Position numbers and translations under genes: made by a program
Notes under the pieces: generated by a model
The model's input: only the letters and a program-made list of their open reading frames with translations
The model's database searches: none
What the model was told of the DNA's origin: nothing
Assembly: GCA_945901025.1 (NCBI GenBank)
Contig: CAMDJW010000012.1
Coordinates: 1-64,000, forward strand
Length of the DNA stretch: 64,000 bases
Direction of reading: 5' to 3'
Source of the DNA: Spirosoma fluviale
GTDB lineage: Bacteria > Bacteroidota > Bacteroidia > Cytophagales > Spirosomataceae
Shown: one piece after another, positions 32,855-42,293 of the stretch
Layout: the number at the start of each line of letters is the position of its first letter
Numbering within the stretch: position 1 is the stretch's first letter

Positions 32855-33691
32855 TTAATTGTGATGCGTAGCATAATTTTGGTTAACGCTCAAACCAATC
32901 TCATCAATGCTATAAGTTAACTCATCAATTTTAGATGTGAATAAGTTATAGGCAATGATACAGATCGCTGAAGTACCAATTCCTAACGCTGTATTTACAA
33001 GCGCCTCAGAGATACCATTTGCTAATGCTGTTGAATCTGTAGACCCACCTGAATTTCCTAAGGCAGAGAACGCCTTGATCATACCGATTACCGTTCCTAG
33101 AAGACCAATTAACGTAGACACCGAAGCTAAAGTAGCGATGATCGTTAAGTTTTTCTCTAACATGGGTAACTCTAATGAAGTAGCTTCTTCAACTTCCTTG
33201 CTTAAAGCAGCTAATTTTTGCTCCTTATCTAATGACTTGTCACCCGTTAATTGCTTGTATTTCTTCACTGCTGAAAGTGTTACGTTTCCAACAGATCCTT
33301 TTTGCTTGTTACATGCAGCGATTGCAGCTTCAGCATCATCCTTATCCAAAGAAGCTTGAATCGAACGAACGAATGCGTTAACATCTCCTGTTCCTTTAGC
33401 TTTTCTTATAGTCAACAAACGCTCAATTGAAAATGTTAATGCCGTTAGGAAACACGTTATCAAAACTGGTACAATGACACCACCCTTGTATACGATACCA
33501 AAGTAATCGCCTGGAAGTGGATGACCTTCATTTGTTCCACCTTCAAAGTGTGAACCATCTCCCATCACAAACATGAAAATAAGAATGGAAATAACAAATA
33601 AAATAATTAAAATTAAACCTGCAGAAATACCGCCAGATTTTTTTTCAGTTGCAGCTGGCTTAGCAGCTGGCTTTGGTTGTTGTGTACTCAT
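32855..33691 (-). CDS. exbB: MotA/TolQ/ExbB proton channel protein
   Basis: A 278-residue protein. A Pro/Ala/Lys-rich tail of about 20 residues precedes the first helix (GLILIILFVISILIFMFVMG). A large cytoplasmic loop is followed by two helices with the family signature (LIGLLGTVIGMIKAFSALG near residues 190-215, and SEALVNTALGIGTSAICIIAYNLF). It forms the pentameric stator around ExbD. It is the first gene of the exbB-exbD-exbD-tonB operon. Confidence 0.95.
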   Translation of the reverse strand: MSTQQPKPAAKPAATEKKSGGISAGLILIILFVISILIFMFVMGDGSHFEGGTNEGHPLPGDYFGIVYKGGVIVPVLITCFLTALTFSIERLLTIRKAKGTGDVNAFVRSIQASLDKDDAEAAIAACNKQKGSVGNVTLSAVKKYKQLTGDKSLDKEQKLAALSKEVEEATSLELPMLEKNLTIIATLASVSTLIGLLGTVIGMIKAFSALGNSGGSTDSTALANGISEALVNTALGIGTSAICIIAYNLFTSKIDELTYSIDEIGLSVNQNYATHHN

Positions 33692-34036
33692 TAGTATGGT
33701 AAATTTGGGGTTAAAAAATAAATAGTTTACATAACACTTTTAAAAAATACCTGACGCGTAGTTTTCATAATTATCGCTTCATTGATATTTTCAGTGAAAG
33801 CAAAAGTAATGTAATTCTAATTTAATTTTAACATGGTTTGGGTTATATTAAGATGATTTTTTTTTCAGGCCAATATAGCCTATTGTACTATCTTAATATT
33901 TTTCCCTAAATAGCATCGATTATAGGGTACTTTTTCGGGATTAAGAAATTAAAAAAAAATTAAAAAAAATTAAAAAAACCTCAAATAGGTATAATTTATG
34001 GTCTAATTATTAACTTAGACTCCTCTTAAACAACAC
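33692..34036. other. 345-base intergenic region upstream of exbB and the DUF721 gene
   Basis: This divergent gap holds no gene I can support. CAAAAGTA at 33801-33808 reads TACTTTTG on the minus strand and is a possible -7 element for exbB with a leader of about 100 bases. An A-tract block at about 33948-33977 repeats ATTAAAAAAA three times and may bend the DNA. No good TAnnTTTG match was found for the plus-strand gene. Confidence 0.5.
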
Positions 34037-34366
34037 ATGGACTCACCTTTTTACAAAAAAAGCCCAAAAGCATCTTCTAGAAAAAGTGATAGCTCCTCCC
34101 TAAAAGAAGCCATTGAGTCGTTACTTAAAATATATAAATTACAAGGGAAATTTGACGAGACGTATGTGTCGGCCAACTGGGAATCCATTATGGGTAAACC
34201 GATCGCTGCCAGAACGCAAAAGGTGTACGTGACGAATCATAAATTATTTCTTCAGATCGATTCAGCACCGCTCAAGAAAGAACTGATGATGGCCAAACAA
34301 AAAATGATCGAATTAATCAACAAATCAGCTGACAACGAGGTCGTCAAGGAAGTGATTTTTCTTTAA
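34037..34366 (+). CDS. DUF721 (DciA-like) protein
   Basis: A 109-residue basic protein. The DUF721 pattern is clear: LKEAIESLLKIYKLQGKFDE, VSANWESIMGKPIAARTQKVYV, then KLFLQIDSAPLKKELMMAKQKMIELIN. DciA-type members help load the replicative helicase DnaB in bacteria lacking DnaC or DnaI; short Bacteroidota members share the domain, but the role here is inferred. Its last 23 bases overlap the end of the convergent GT-C gene. Confidence 0.82.
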   Translation: MDSPFYKKSPKASSRKSDSSSLKEAIESLLKIYKLQGKFDETYVSANWESIMGKPIAARTQKVYVTNHKLFLQIDSAPLKKELMMAKQKMIELINKSADNEVVKEVIFL

Positions 34367-35531
34367 TGCTATCGCTGGGCGATTCATCCATAAACAAATC
34401 ATACGCTAAAACACACCAAACAATCAATAATGGCAAAATCATTAAGGCATATTGATTAATGTATGCTTCACGAAGGTAGCGAGGGAACAAATCCGTGGGA
34501 GAAAAGCTTGATATAAGTAAGGTGCCAACCAGCAAGCTCCACCTTACCTTGTTTTTAGGTCCCAAAATGAACCATAATCCTACCCCCGGAAATGCCATAA
34601 TTAAAGTGGGCGATTCCGTTCCCGTACTCGCAAGCATTAAGTAAATGGTCACAAAGGCTAAAATCCTTAATTGGAAATCAATCCGACCCCATTTCGACGG
34701 CTGAAAATAAACGATCACATTGAGCAGCATCGATGGAATCAAAAACCATATATTAGACAAATTTTCATCCCTGAAAATGCGGCGAAACATGCCCATCACG
34801 CACACATCTGTTCGTACATTTTGAATGTTTATATTGAGTTCATTCTTGTGTGTCAGTATCCCAATCCAATCATAATACGTTTGAATGCCATATTGATAAC
34901 CTCCTAAAATCATGGGAGTAATTCCCCAAATTACCAACCAGGCCAATAAATAATAAAAAAACCGAAGTCTGGTTTTTGAAAAAAAGAAAAATGCCAATCC
35001 TACAATGCCATAGAATTTAATCAAGATCCCTAGAATAATTAAACAAGCCGCCCAAAAATCTCGCCCCCGATGTACAAAAATATAACTCCACAAGATCATC
35101 GAGATACATAAACCATGAAATTGCGTATTTAAAAGAGCAGTAATCGCTGAATTCAAAATAATCCACAAAATACTGACGCGCTGATCGATTCGGATAGGCA
35201 AATTCTGTATGGCATAATATAAAATGACTGAATTGAACAAATTCCAAATTACCAAACTCAACCCTAAAGGCATCAACGAAAAAGGAGACATCAAAATAGC
35301 AAATACAGGTCCATATAAATACAGATCAAAATACTCTTTGGGATATTCTACATACAACGGCATTTGATTAAAAAAATGACCCGTACTCGATTTAAAAATG
35401 ACAAAATTATTAATATGAGAATGAACATCTGAAAGCAGATATTGCTTCAAGCCTGTGATGGCCCCTGCCAACAACCATATTGTGATTAATACAGAAGGCC
35501 GATGATACCAATGAATTTTATTATTTTCCAT
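34344..35531 (-). CDS. DUF2029/GT87-like membrane glycosyltransferase
   Basis: A 395-residue polytopic protein with about ten hydrophobic helices and the GT-C layout. The first periplasmic loop contains SDVHSHINNFVIFKSS and the motif YLYGPVFAILMSPFSLMPLG, typical of DUF2029 mannosyltransferase-like enzymes that use polyprenyl-phosphate sugars. It is the last gene of a tight three-gene group (GT2, deacetylase, GT-C) and overlaps the deacetylase by 11 bases. The GT2 enzyme could supply its lipid-linked donor. Acceptor and sugar are unknown. Confidence 0.75.
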   Translation of the reverse strand: MENNKIHWYHRPSVLITIWLLAGAITGLKQYLLSDVHSHINNFVIFKSSTGHFFNQMPLYVEYPKEYFDLYLYGPVFAILMSPFSLMPLGLSLVIWNLFNSVILYYAIQNLPIRIDQRVSILWIILNSAITALLNTQFHGLCISMILWSYIFVHRGRDFWAACLIILGILIKFYGIVGLAFFFFSKTRLRFFYYLLAWLVIWGITPMILGGYQYGIQTYYDWIGILTHKNELNINIQNVRTDVCVMGMFRRIFRDENLSNIWFLIPSMLLNVIVYFQPSKWGRIDFQLRILAFVTIYLMLASTGTESPTLIMAFPGVGLWFILGPKNKVRWSLLVGTLLISSFSPTDLFPRYLREAYINQYALMILPLLIVWCVLAYDLFMDESPSDSIKEKSLP

Positions 35532-36312
35532 CTGAAAGGTTTTTTATGTAGGCATTCATCGTGATAAAATCCACCAAATAATTTTTTTGCATTCCCTTTA
35601 AATAGCATTCGAGTTTTTTAAGTAAAGATCCTTGATGCCCCCTTTTCACGTGAAAAGGCAAAGGATATTTGGACAAATCGGCAAATTCCCAAGGATGAAA
35701 ATACAGGTTTACAAATCTGTTTTTTCTCAAACATACTTGAGATAAATAAGTAAAAAACCACAAAGGGAAATTTTTGAAAGCCAACCAAAATAAAGGGATT
35801 CGAGTTTTAGGTGTAACTGAAGCAGGAACATTCCATAGCTCATGCTCAAAAAAAGGGGTTGTTGGCTTATCACGATGATCATAACGGCCCGGAATCCAAG
35901 TTGGATTAAGTGACGAATGATACGTATAACCGGCCAATTTGATTTCGGTTTCATCCACATATTGCATCCTAGCCATCCGAAAACCTAAAACCTTGCGGCC
36001 ACTCAATTTTTCCAAAAGATCCTTCGAAGATTTTAAATCCTTTTTTGCGTCAAAACTTCCATGAAAATAACCGTGTGAAGCCAATTCATGCCTATGATGT
36101 ATTTTTGAAATCCAATCAGGATTATTTTCTGCAAAAACACCCGTACAAAAAATAGTGATGGGGATTTCCAATGAATCAACTAATTCCATGAAATTTTTCA
36201 AACCCTTTCTCGAGACCTCCAATTGTTCCTCCAATGTGATTTCAAACCCGTATTCTAAGGGGATATCACACTCTTCAACATCCAAGGTTATCATGATTTT
36301 AGGTGTGGCCAT
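35521..36312 (-). CDS. Polysaccharide deacetylase (NodB-like) family protein
   Basis: A 263-residue cytoplasmic protein without signal peptide. The NodB pattern is present: the catalytic Asp in MITLDVEECD near residue 11, the metal site ASHGYFHGSFD near 77-87, and FRMARMQ near 115. The region NLYFHPWEFAD near 205 is the C-terminal His motif. It may deacetylate a sugar or a lipid-linked precursor made by its neighbours. It overlaps the GT-C gene and is 1 base from the GT2 gene, so the three are cotranscribed. Confidence 0.8.
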   Translation of the reverse strand: MATPKIMITLDVEECDIPLEYGFEITLEEQLEVSRKGLKNFMELVDSLEIPITIFCTGVFAENNPDWISKIHHRHELASHGYFHGSFDAKKDLKSSKDLLEKLSGRKVLGFRMARMQYVDETEIKLAGYTYHSSLNPTWIPGRYDHRDKPTTPFFEHELWNVPASVTPKTRIPLFWLAFKNFPLWFFTYLSQVCLRKNRFVNLYFHPWEFADLSKYPLPFHVKRGHQGSLLKKLECYLKGMQKNYLVDFITMNAYIKNLSDGK

Positions 36313-36313
36313 G

Positions 36314-37048
36314 CTACAAATTAATCATTCTGCGAATCAAAATTGACCCAAAATTAAACAACTCGGTTAAAATAGTCTTGAACTTCATCTTGGAAAATTG
36401 GATTCCCTCTCGAACCTGAACATAAATCCAATCCATGCGAATGTCCTTTTGGTTAGATGCCATCACGAGAAACTCCATGTCAAATAAAAACGCTGAAATC
36501 TGCGTTTTTAGAAATAGTATCTTTCCTTTTTGGTTAAATCCTTTAAGTCCAGATTGGGTATCCTTGACCTTTAAATGAGGGAAAAAAAGGTAATTCATTA
36601 CCTTTAAACTCAACGAGAAAATTTTTCGCGATAAAGGCAGAGAATCATAATAATGTTCGTCCCGAACTCCGACAACAATATCAACATTTTCTTCATCCAA
36701 TTTTCTGTACATCTCCAATGCATTTTCCAACTTATATGGATAATCGGCATCCGTATAAATAATAATCTCGGAGGTAGTTTGTTTTATAGCCTCCCTCAAA
36801 GCCCCACCCTTGCCTACGTTTTTAGGCAAATCAATATAACTAAAATAGGGTATTTGAGTGTTTAAATAAAGGATATCTTGTTCATTAATCCCCTGTGAAC
36901 TACCATCATTCACGACGTAAACTTTAATTTGAAGATCTTTCGGCAACATCTTGACAAAAAGCCCATAATAATGCACTAAATCCTGAGCCCAATGCAGGTG
37001 TGGATTATAACAAGGGTGAACTAAGTCAAGAGATTTGTAATCTTTCAA
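36314..37048 (-). CDS. Family 2 glycosyltransferase (dolichyl-phosphate mannosyltransferase-like)
   Basis: A 244-residue GT-A enzyme. Motifs are VHPCYNP at the N-terminus, VVNDGSSQG near 48, LPKNVGKGGALREAI near 80, the metal-binding YTDADYPY near 97-104, and DTQSGLKGF near 162, as in enzymes that load a sugar on polyprenyl phosphate. The start is TTG at 37048: no in-frame ATG precedes the essential VHPCYNP strand. First gene of the three-gene envelope group; it likely makes the donor for the GT-C partner. Confidence 0.85.
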   Translation of the reverse strand: MKDYKSLDLVHPCYNPHLHWAQDLVHYYGLFVKMLPKDLQIKVYVVNDGSSQGINEQDILYLNTQIPYFSYIDLPKNVGKGGALREAIKQTTSEIIIYTDADYPYKLENALEMYRKLDEENVDIVVGVRDEHYYDSLPLSRKIFSLSLKVMNYLFFPHLKVKDTQSGLKGFNQKGKILFLKTQISAFLFDMEFLVMASNQKDIRMDWIYVQVREGIQFSKMKFKTILTELFNFGSILIRRMINL

Positions 37049-37133
37049 ACTTTATTTTTTTTGCAATATTACGAAATTTAAGCCTTGGGTATGATTAAAA
37101 AAACGCAGATATTTGCTAGCATTTAATTTTCAT

Positions 37134-38036
37134 ATGGCAAATCCCCCATTATTAAAATCTGGCGACCTAGTTTCGGTTTTATCCCCAGCATCGCATACCA
37201 ACTCAAATGCCTGGGAAAAAGGAATTGAAGTACTTGAGAAATGGGGATTACGTGTCGATCGGGGCGAACATTATTTATCCCAATATTTTGGTTTTGGAGG
37301 GACCGATGCTGAACGTCTAAATGACTTACAAAAAGCATTAGATAACCCGGAAATTAAAGCCATATTTCCGATCAGAGGTGGCTATGGAACGAGCCGTTTA
37401 TTGGACGATTTAGATTTTTCCTTATTCTTGCAAAATCCGAAATGGATTGTGGGATTTTCAGATATCACCGCATTATTAACGCACATTGATTCATTAGGTG
37501 TTGCCGGAATTCATGGTCCAATGCCCAATAATTTTTGCCAAAAAGGAGGAGAATTATCTCTTCAAGCATTGAACGAAGTTCTGTTTAATGGACGTGCTAT
37601 TTACACATGTAAACCACATCCATCCAATATCTTAGGTGAGATTCAAGGAGAATTGATCGGCGGAAATCTTTCCTTATTATCGCATTTGATTGGCTCCAAA
37701 AGCTTTAGTAGACCGGATGGAAAAATTTTAGTGATTGAGGAAATAGGCGAAAGACTATATCACGTAGATCGTATGTTGGTCCAACTAAAACGATCAGGGT
37801 ATTTTGAGGGACTTACCGGCATGATCATCGGTGGATTTACCGATTGCAATGAGGCTCCTTTAACCATAGGAAAATCTGCGCAGGAATTAATTTTAGAACA
37901 TACAGAAGATTATCAATTGCCCATAGCATTTGATTTTCCATTAGGCCATGTTCCGGCAAATCATCCAGTGATTTTTGGGGTGAAATCCAACTTATTGATA
38001 AGTTCAGAAAAAGTCCAACTAACTTGTCAACTTTAA
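37134..38036 (+). CDS. LD-carboxypeptidase (peptidase S66)
   Basis: A 300-residue protein starting at the ATG at 37134 (MANPPLLKSGDLVSVLSPAS); an in-frame TTG at 37113 would add seven residues without family support. S66 enzymes cut the terminal D-Ala from murein tetrapeptides during recycling. The nucleophile elbow GFSDITALL is near residue 107. The Glu in LVIEEIGERLYHVDRML is near 203 and the His in FPLGHVPANHP near 272. All three triad regions are intact. No signal peptide, consistent with cytosolic recycling. mpl, a recycling ligase, is encoded at 63388. Confidence 0.92.
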   Translation: MANPPLLKSGDLVSVLSPASHTNSNAWEKGIEVLEKWGLRVDRGEHYLSQYFGFGGTDAERLNDLQKALDNPEIKAIFPIRGGYGTSRLLDDLDFSLFLQNPKWIVGFSDITALLTHIDSLGVAGIHGPMPNNFCQKGGELSLQALNEVLFNGRAIYTCKPHPSNILGEIQGELIGGNLSLLSHLIGSKSFSRPDGKILVIEEIGERLYHVDRMLVQLKRSGYFEGLTGMIIGGFTDCNEAPLTIGKSAQELILEHTEDYQLPIAFDFPLGHVPANHPVIFGVKSNLLISSEKVQLTCQL

Positions 38037-38086
38037 CATTTATTGGTTGGAATAAGGGCTAGATTTGAGTCAATCAATTCGCCACT

Positions 38087-39625
38087 ATGCTCGCAAAAAC
38101 ATATGGAAGCTCTGTTTTTGGAGTATCCGCTTCTTTAATAACGATTGAGACTAATGTGAGTCAAGGCACCAAGTGCTTTTTAGTTGGCCTCCCCGATTCC
38201 ACCATCAAAGAATCCATCCTTCGAGTAGAATCCGCCTTAAAGCAAATGGGATTCTTTTTCCCACGCAGAAAAGTGATTATCAATTTAGCGCCAGCCGATA
38301 TCCGCAAAGAAGGTTCAGCTTATGATTTACCCATTGCACTTTCCATTTTACATGCCTCAGAACAAATTAGTTTCCCTAATTTAGACCACTATGTAATCAT
38401 GGGCGAATTAGGATTAAATGGCGATTTAAGACCTATTAAGGGAGCCTTACCCATGGTTTTAGAAGCCAAAAAACAAGGTATTTTTAAAATCATTTTACCC
38501 AAACAGAATGCCAATGAGGCCGCCATTGTCAGTGAGATGGAAGTTTTTGGGATGGAAACACTCCAAGAGACTGTCCAGTTTTTGCGAGGTAAAACGATAC
38601 ATCATAAAACATTGATCAATATTGATCCCTTATTTAACAACCAAACCAACGATTTTGAGCTTGACTTTTCGAATGTTCAGGGACAGGCACACGCCAAAAG
38701 AGCCATGGAAATTGCCGCTGCTGGTTCACACAACCTCATTATGATAGGTCCGCCAGGTGCTGGCAAAACGATGTTAGCCAAAAGAATTTCAAGCATATTA
38801 CCCCCAATGACGCTCCAAGAAGCACTCGAAACAACCAAAATACATTCCGTGGCGGGAAAATTAAGTGATAAAAAAGCACTTATTGCCACTAGGCCATTTC
38901 GATCGCCCCACCATTCGATTTCATCCGTGGCATTGATTGGTGGTGGATCCATTCCCCAACCAGGGGAAATTTCTCTAGCGCATCATGGGGTCCTTTTTTT
39001 AGACGAGCTGCCAGAATTTTCAAGACATGTCCTAGAGGTATTGCGCCAACCGCTTGAAGATCGAAGCATTCATATTTCTAGGGCAAGGTGGGTGGTCGAA
39101 TTTCCGGCCAACTTCATGTTGATAGCTAGCATGAACCCTTGTCCCTGTGGGTTTTATAATCATCCCATCAAGACTTGCACATGTGGGTCTGAAAATGTTC
39201 GTAAATATTTAAATAAAATTTCAGGTCCATTGTTAGACCGAATTGACATGCATGTAGAGATTACCCCTATTTATTATGAAGAAATGACTTCAGAAAAGCC
39301 GGCGGAAAATAGCGAAACGATCCGCCAAAGAGTGATAAAGGCTGTGGACATGCAGAAAAAACGTTTTAAAGGGTCCGTAAATACCTATTCAAATGCAAAT
39401 ATGTCTTCACAAATGGTGAAAGAAATTTGCCAATTAGATACTGCATCCCAACAATTACTCAAACGCGCGATGGATAATTTACAACTTTCCGCCAGAGCTT
39501 ATGACCGGATTTTGAAGTTGGCAAGAACCATTGCAGATTTAAGTCAAATGAATCAAATTGACTTGGCGCATGTAGCTGAGGCCATTACCTATCGAAATTT
39601 AGATAGAGAAAATTGGGCAGGATAA
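38087..39625 (+). CDS. YifB/ComM family Mg-chelatase-like AAA+ ATPase
   Basis: A 512-residue ATPase. An N-terminal ribosomal-S5/Lon-like domain (residues 1-170, SLITIETNVSQGTKCFLVGLPDSTIKES) is followed by the ATPase core with Walker A GPPGAGKTMLAKR near 219 and Walker B VLFLDELPEF near 303, and a Cys-rich loop NPCPCGFYNHPIKTCTCG near 347. ComM is a hexameric helicase that extends branches during natural transformation. No other competence gene is near. The family assignment is firm; the role in this organism is inferred. Confidence 0.9.
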   Translation: MLAKTYGSSVFGVSASLITIETNVSQGTKCFLVGLPDSTIKESILRVESALKQMGFFFPRRKVIINLAPADIRKEGSAYDLPIALSILHASEQISFPNLDHYVIMGELGLNGDLRPIKGALPMVLEAKKQGIFKIILPKQNANEAAIVSEMEVFGMETLQETVQFLRGKTIHHKTLINIDPLFNNQTNDFELDFSNVQGQAHAKRAMEIAAAGSHNLIMIGPPGAGKTMLAKRISSILPPMTLQEALETTKIHSVAGKLSDKKALIATRPFRSPHHSISSVALIGGGSIPQPGEISLAHHGVLFLDELPEFSRHVLEVLRQPLEDRSIHISRARWVVEFPANFMLIASMNPCPCGFYNHPIKTCTCGSENVRKYLNKISGPLLDRIDMHVEITPIYYEEMTSEKPAENSETIRQRVIKAVDMQKKRFKGSVNTYSNANMSSQMVKEICQLDTASQQLLKRAMDNLQLSARAYDRILKLARTIADLSQMNQIDLAHVAEAITYRNLDRENWAG

Positions 39626-39650
39626 TGTATTTTTGAAAAAAAATAGTTTT

Positions 39651-40667
39651 ATGCTAAAGAAAATTTCAATTCTATTTCTCTTCATTCAACAAATTGCTTT
39701 GGGACAAAGCAAAACAGAAAATCCTTCATTTAGGCCTTTAGAGAGTTTTGAGCAGATATTTGCCAAAGCTGCCAAAGAAAAAAAGCCCGTATTTTTCGAA
39801 GCATATCTGCCTACATGTTCACATTGTATGGCCTATGACAAGACATTGCGAGACCCCAAAATAAAATCATATTTGTCAACTCATTTTTTAGCCTACCAAT
39901 TGGATTTGAGCAAAAGAGAGAATGGCTTATTTCTAAGAAAGAATAAAATATTTGTTCCTTCAACTCCTTCATTTATCGTTTTTTCACCAGAAGGTAAAGT
40001 GATCAATGTCGAGCCCGTGGGAGATGAAACCAATACCATCGATGGAATTCAGTTGATTTTAAATAAGGCGAAAGACATGAATAAAAATATGATCGCAAGC
40101 CTTAAGAAATTTGATGCTGGAGATCAAGATTTTGATAATATGTTATCTGTGGCGCTATTTGCGCGATATACGATGGATACCGTAAAAAATATGGAAGTCG
40201 TAAATAAGCTTGCAAATTCCGTAAAGCCTGATCAGTATCTTGATAAAATGTCATTTCTATTAATGCAGCGAGTGATGTTGGATACGGATAATAAACTATT
40301 CCAATTTTTCATTCAAAATCTTCCGGCCTACAAGAAAAAATTTGATTCCTTGGAGGTAAAACAAACGGCTGAAAATGTACTGATGTCCAGTTTATATTGC
40401 AGTCGGGCTAGAAAATATTCCCCAAGCAAAATTGATCAAATAAAAAGTGGACTTAGGTTATTAGGAGTGCCCGAAAATCAAATTGCCACACGCTGCATTG
40501 TTTTGGAGGTGTTAATTGACCTAGGCCAACAAAATATTCAGGGTGCAACGGGGAAAATCAAAAACTATTATCAAGGAAAACCTATTCCGGAAAAAGAAAT
40601 GGATTTTTGGTGCACGCAATTAAAGAGAAATCAAAAAGCGGAAATGCCTTGTCCTTTAAACCCATAA
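39651..40667 (+). CDS. Exported thioredoxin-like protein
   Basis: A 338-residue protein. The start MLKKISILFLFIQQIALGQ gives a clean signal peptide; the TTG six codons earlier is less likely. Residues about 30-130 form a thioredoxin fold with active site CSHC in EAYLPTCSHCMAYDKT and the cis-Pro strand PSTPSFIVFS. The C-terminal 200 residues are helical and unassigned. It is probably a periplasmic thiol-disulfide protein. It follows the ComM-like gene closely but shares no evident function with it. Confidence 0.8.
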   Translation: MLKKISILFLFIQQIALGQSKTENPSFRPLESFEQIFAKAAKEKKPVFFEAYLPTCSHCMAYDKTLRDPKIKSYLSTHFLAYQLDLSKRENGLFLRKNKIFVPSTPSFIVFSPEGKVINVEPVGDETNTIDGIQLILNKAKDMNKNMIASLKKFDAGDQDFDNMLSVALFARYTMDTVKNMEVVNKLANSVKPDQYLDKMSFLLMQRVMLDTDNKLFQFFIQNLPAYKKKFDSLEVKQTAENVLMSSLYCSRARKYSPSKIDQIKSGLRLLGVPENQIATRCIVLEVLIDLGQQNIQGATGKIKNYYQGKPIPEKEMDFWCTQLKRNQKAEMPCPLNP

Positions 40668-40694
40668 GATAAATTATATCCATCAAATCGCTTT

Positions 40695-40702
40695 TACCTT
40701 TG
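40695..40702 (+). promoter_or_regulatory. Candidate -7 element for the M28 peptidase gene
   Basis: TACCTTTG matches TAnnTTTG and lies 63 bases before the ATG at 40766. There is no clear -33 TTG. Confidence 0.4.
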
Positions 40703-40765
40703 GTATTTTACTGAAAAAAAACTAATTTTCTAAAAGGTTATCAACTCGGTTCTATCCTTCAACCT

Positions 40766-42253
40766 ATGAAAAGAATTTTTACCTTATTTCTTTCACTTTC
40801 GGTTTTGTTAGTTTCCACAAGTTCGACCCCTTTAGGTGGGGAAGAAAGTCTTGAAGATGTATTCAAACGAATAAAAGAGGAGGTTGAAAATAACTCAAAG
40901 GCCTACACAACATTAGGGGATGCATGCACTAAAATAGGCCATCGATTAACGGGTAGTCCTCAGGGAAAAAAAGCTGAAGAGTATGTCTACAAAATGTTCA
41001 AAGATTATGGATTTCGCGATGTAAAATATCAGGGATTTCAAGTTGAAGCATGGGCTAGAGACACCGTAACCTTATCCGTCGCTCCTCCAAAATCAGATGA
41101 CTTCAGGGAAATCCAAGTAGTTTCACTCGCAATGACTCCTGTGGAAGCTAATATTCAAGGAACTATCGTGGATGTGGGCAATGGACTAGATGCCGACTTT
41201 GAATCTAAAAAAGAATGGGTAAAAGGTAAAGTCGTTTTAGCCAATATCGGGTTATTGGATGTCGCGCCAGGAACAAAAAATTTACATCGATCTGAAAAAA
41301 CAGCTCTTGCCATACAATATGGTGCCATTGGCGTCATATTTTCGAACAGCGTTAAAGGTCAAGTTTTATTAACGGGAACAGCGTCAGTCACCGGGAATTT
41401 GATTTCCATTCCTGCCGTTTGTGTTTCCTATGAAAGTGGTATTGAAATTAGGAAATGGCTAAAAGACCAACCCGGATTATTGGGATTCATTGAGATGCAC
41501 AATGTAAGCCAACCGATTAAGGCTAGAAATGTAATAGCAACATTAAAAGGAGATAACCGAAAATACAAACATGAAAAAATCATTATTGGCGGCCATTTAG
41601 ATTCATGGGATTTAGCGACAGGGGCCATTGATAATGGAATTGGTTCATTTTCGGTCATTGATATCGCCCGAACTTTTAAAGCATTGGGATTAAAAAGTAA
41701 GCGTACGATTGAATTTGTCGCTTTTATGGGAGAAGAAGGTGGTTTGTTGGGTTCGAAAGCCTACATTGAACGAGCGAAAAAATCGGGGGATATAGACCAG
41801 ATCGTTTACATGATCAATTTAGACATGACGAATAATGTGCACGGATTTAATGGAGGGGGAAGAAAAGAACTCATGCCTTTATTGAAAGAAATTGGCGACA
41901 AGATTAAATCCATTGATGAAAAATTCGCGAATGAACTTGAAAATTCCGCCGGTTTACATTCAGATCATCAATCCTTTTTACTCGAAGGAATTCCTGCTAG
42001 TGCGCCCATGGGAAAATTAGAGAAAAGTGTATTGGACTGCTATCATGCCGATTGCGATGTGTTTGACTTAGTCAATAAGAAGGAAATGGAAAACACGGTG
42101 AAATATACCGCCATGTTACTTTATGGAATGGCAAACACGAATAATTTTCCTGCCAAACGACTTGACTTCTATTCGACACGTGATTTTTTCATCAAAGAAA
42201 ATCTCAGGAGGGAGTTAGAATTAGGCAATGAGTGGCGCTGGGGCAACGATTGA
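40766..42253 (+). CDS. Exported M28 family zinc peptidase
   Basis: A 495-residue aminopeptidase-like protein with signal peptide (MKRIFTLFLSLSVLLVSTSS). A protease-associated domain is inserted near residues 125-250. The M28 core carries the zinc ligands: His-Asp in GGHLDSWDLATGAIDNG near 272, Glu-Glu in FMGEEGGLLG near 320, an Asp in INLDMTNNVHG, and a C-terminal His in CYHADCDVFD near 425. Complete ligands suggest an active peptidase, probably cleaving N-terminal residues of dipeptides or peptides in the periplasm. Stand-alone transcription is likely from the promoter at 40695. Confidence 0.92.
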   Translation: MKRIFTLFLSLSVLLVSTSSTPLGGEESLEDVFKRIKEEVENNSKAYTTLGDACTKIGHRLTGSPQGKKAEEYVYKMFKDYGFRDVKYQGFQVEAWARDTVTLSVAPPKSDDFREIQVVSLAMTPVEANIQGTIVDVGNGLDADFESKKEWVKGKVVLANIGLLDVAPGTKNLHRSEKTALAIQYGAIGVIFSNSVKGQVLLTGTASVTGNLISIPAVCVSYESGIEIRKWLKDQPGLLGFIEMHNVSQPIKARNVIATLKGDNRKYKHEKIIIGGHLDSWDLATGAIDNGIGSFSVIDIARTFKALGLKSKRTIEFVAFMGEEGGLLGSKAYIERAKKSGDIDQIVYMINLDMTNNVHGFNGGGRKELMPLLKEIGDKIKSIDEKFANELENSAGLHSDHQSFLLEGIPASAPMGKLEKSVLDCYHADCDVFDLVNKKEMENTVKYTAMLLYGMANTNNFPAKRLDFYSTRDFFIKENLRRELELGNEWRWGND

Positions 42254-42293
42254 TGAATAATTTTTTAATACAAATGACAAGCTTTTTTAAAAT

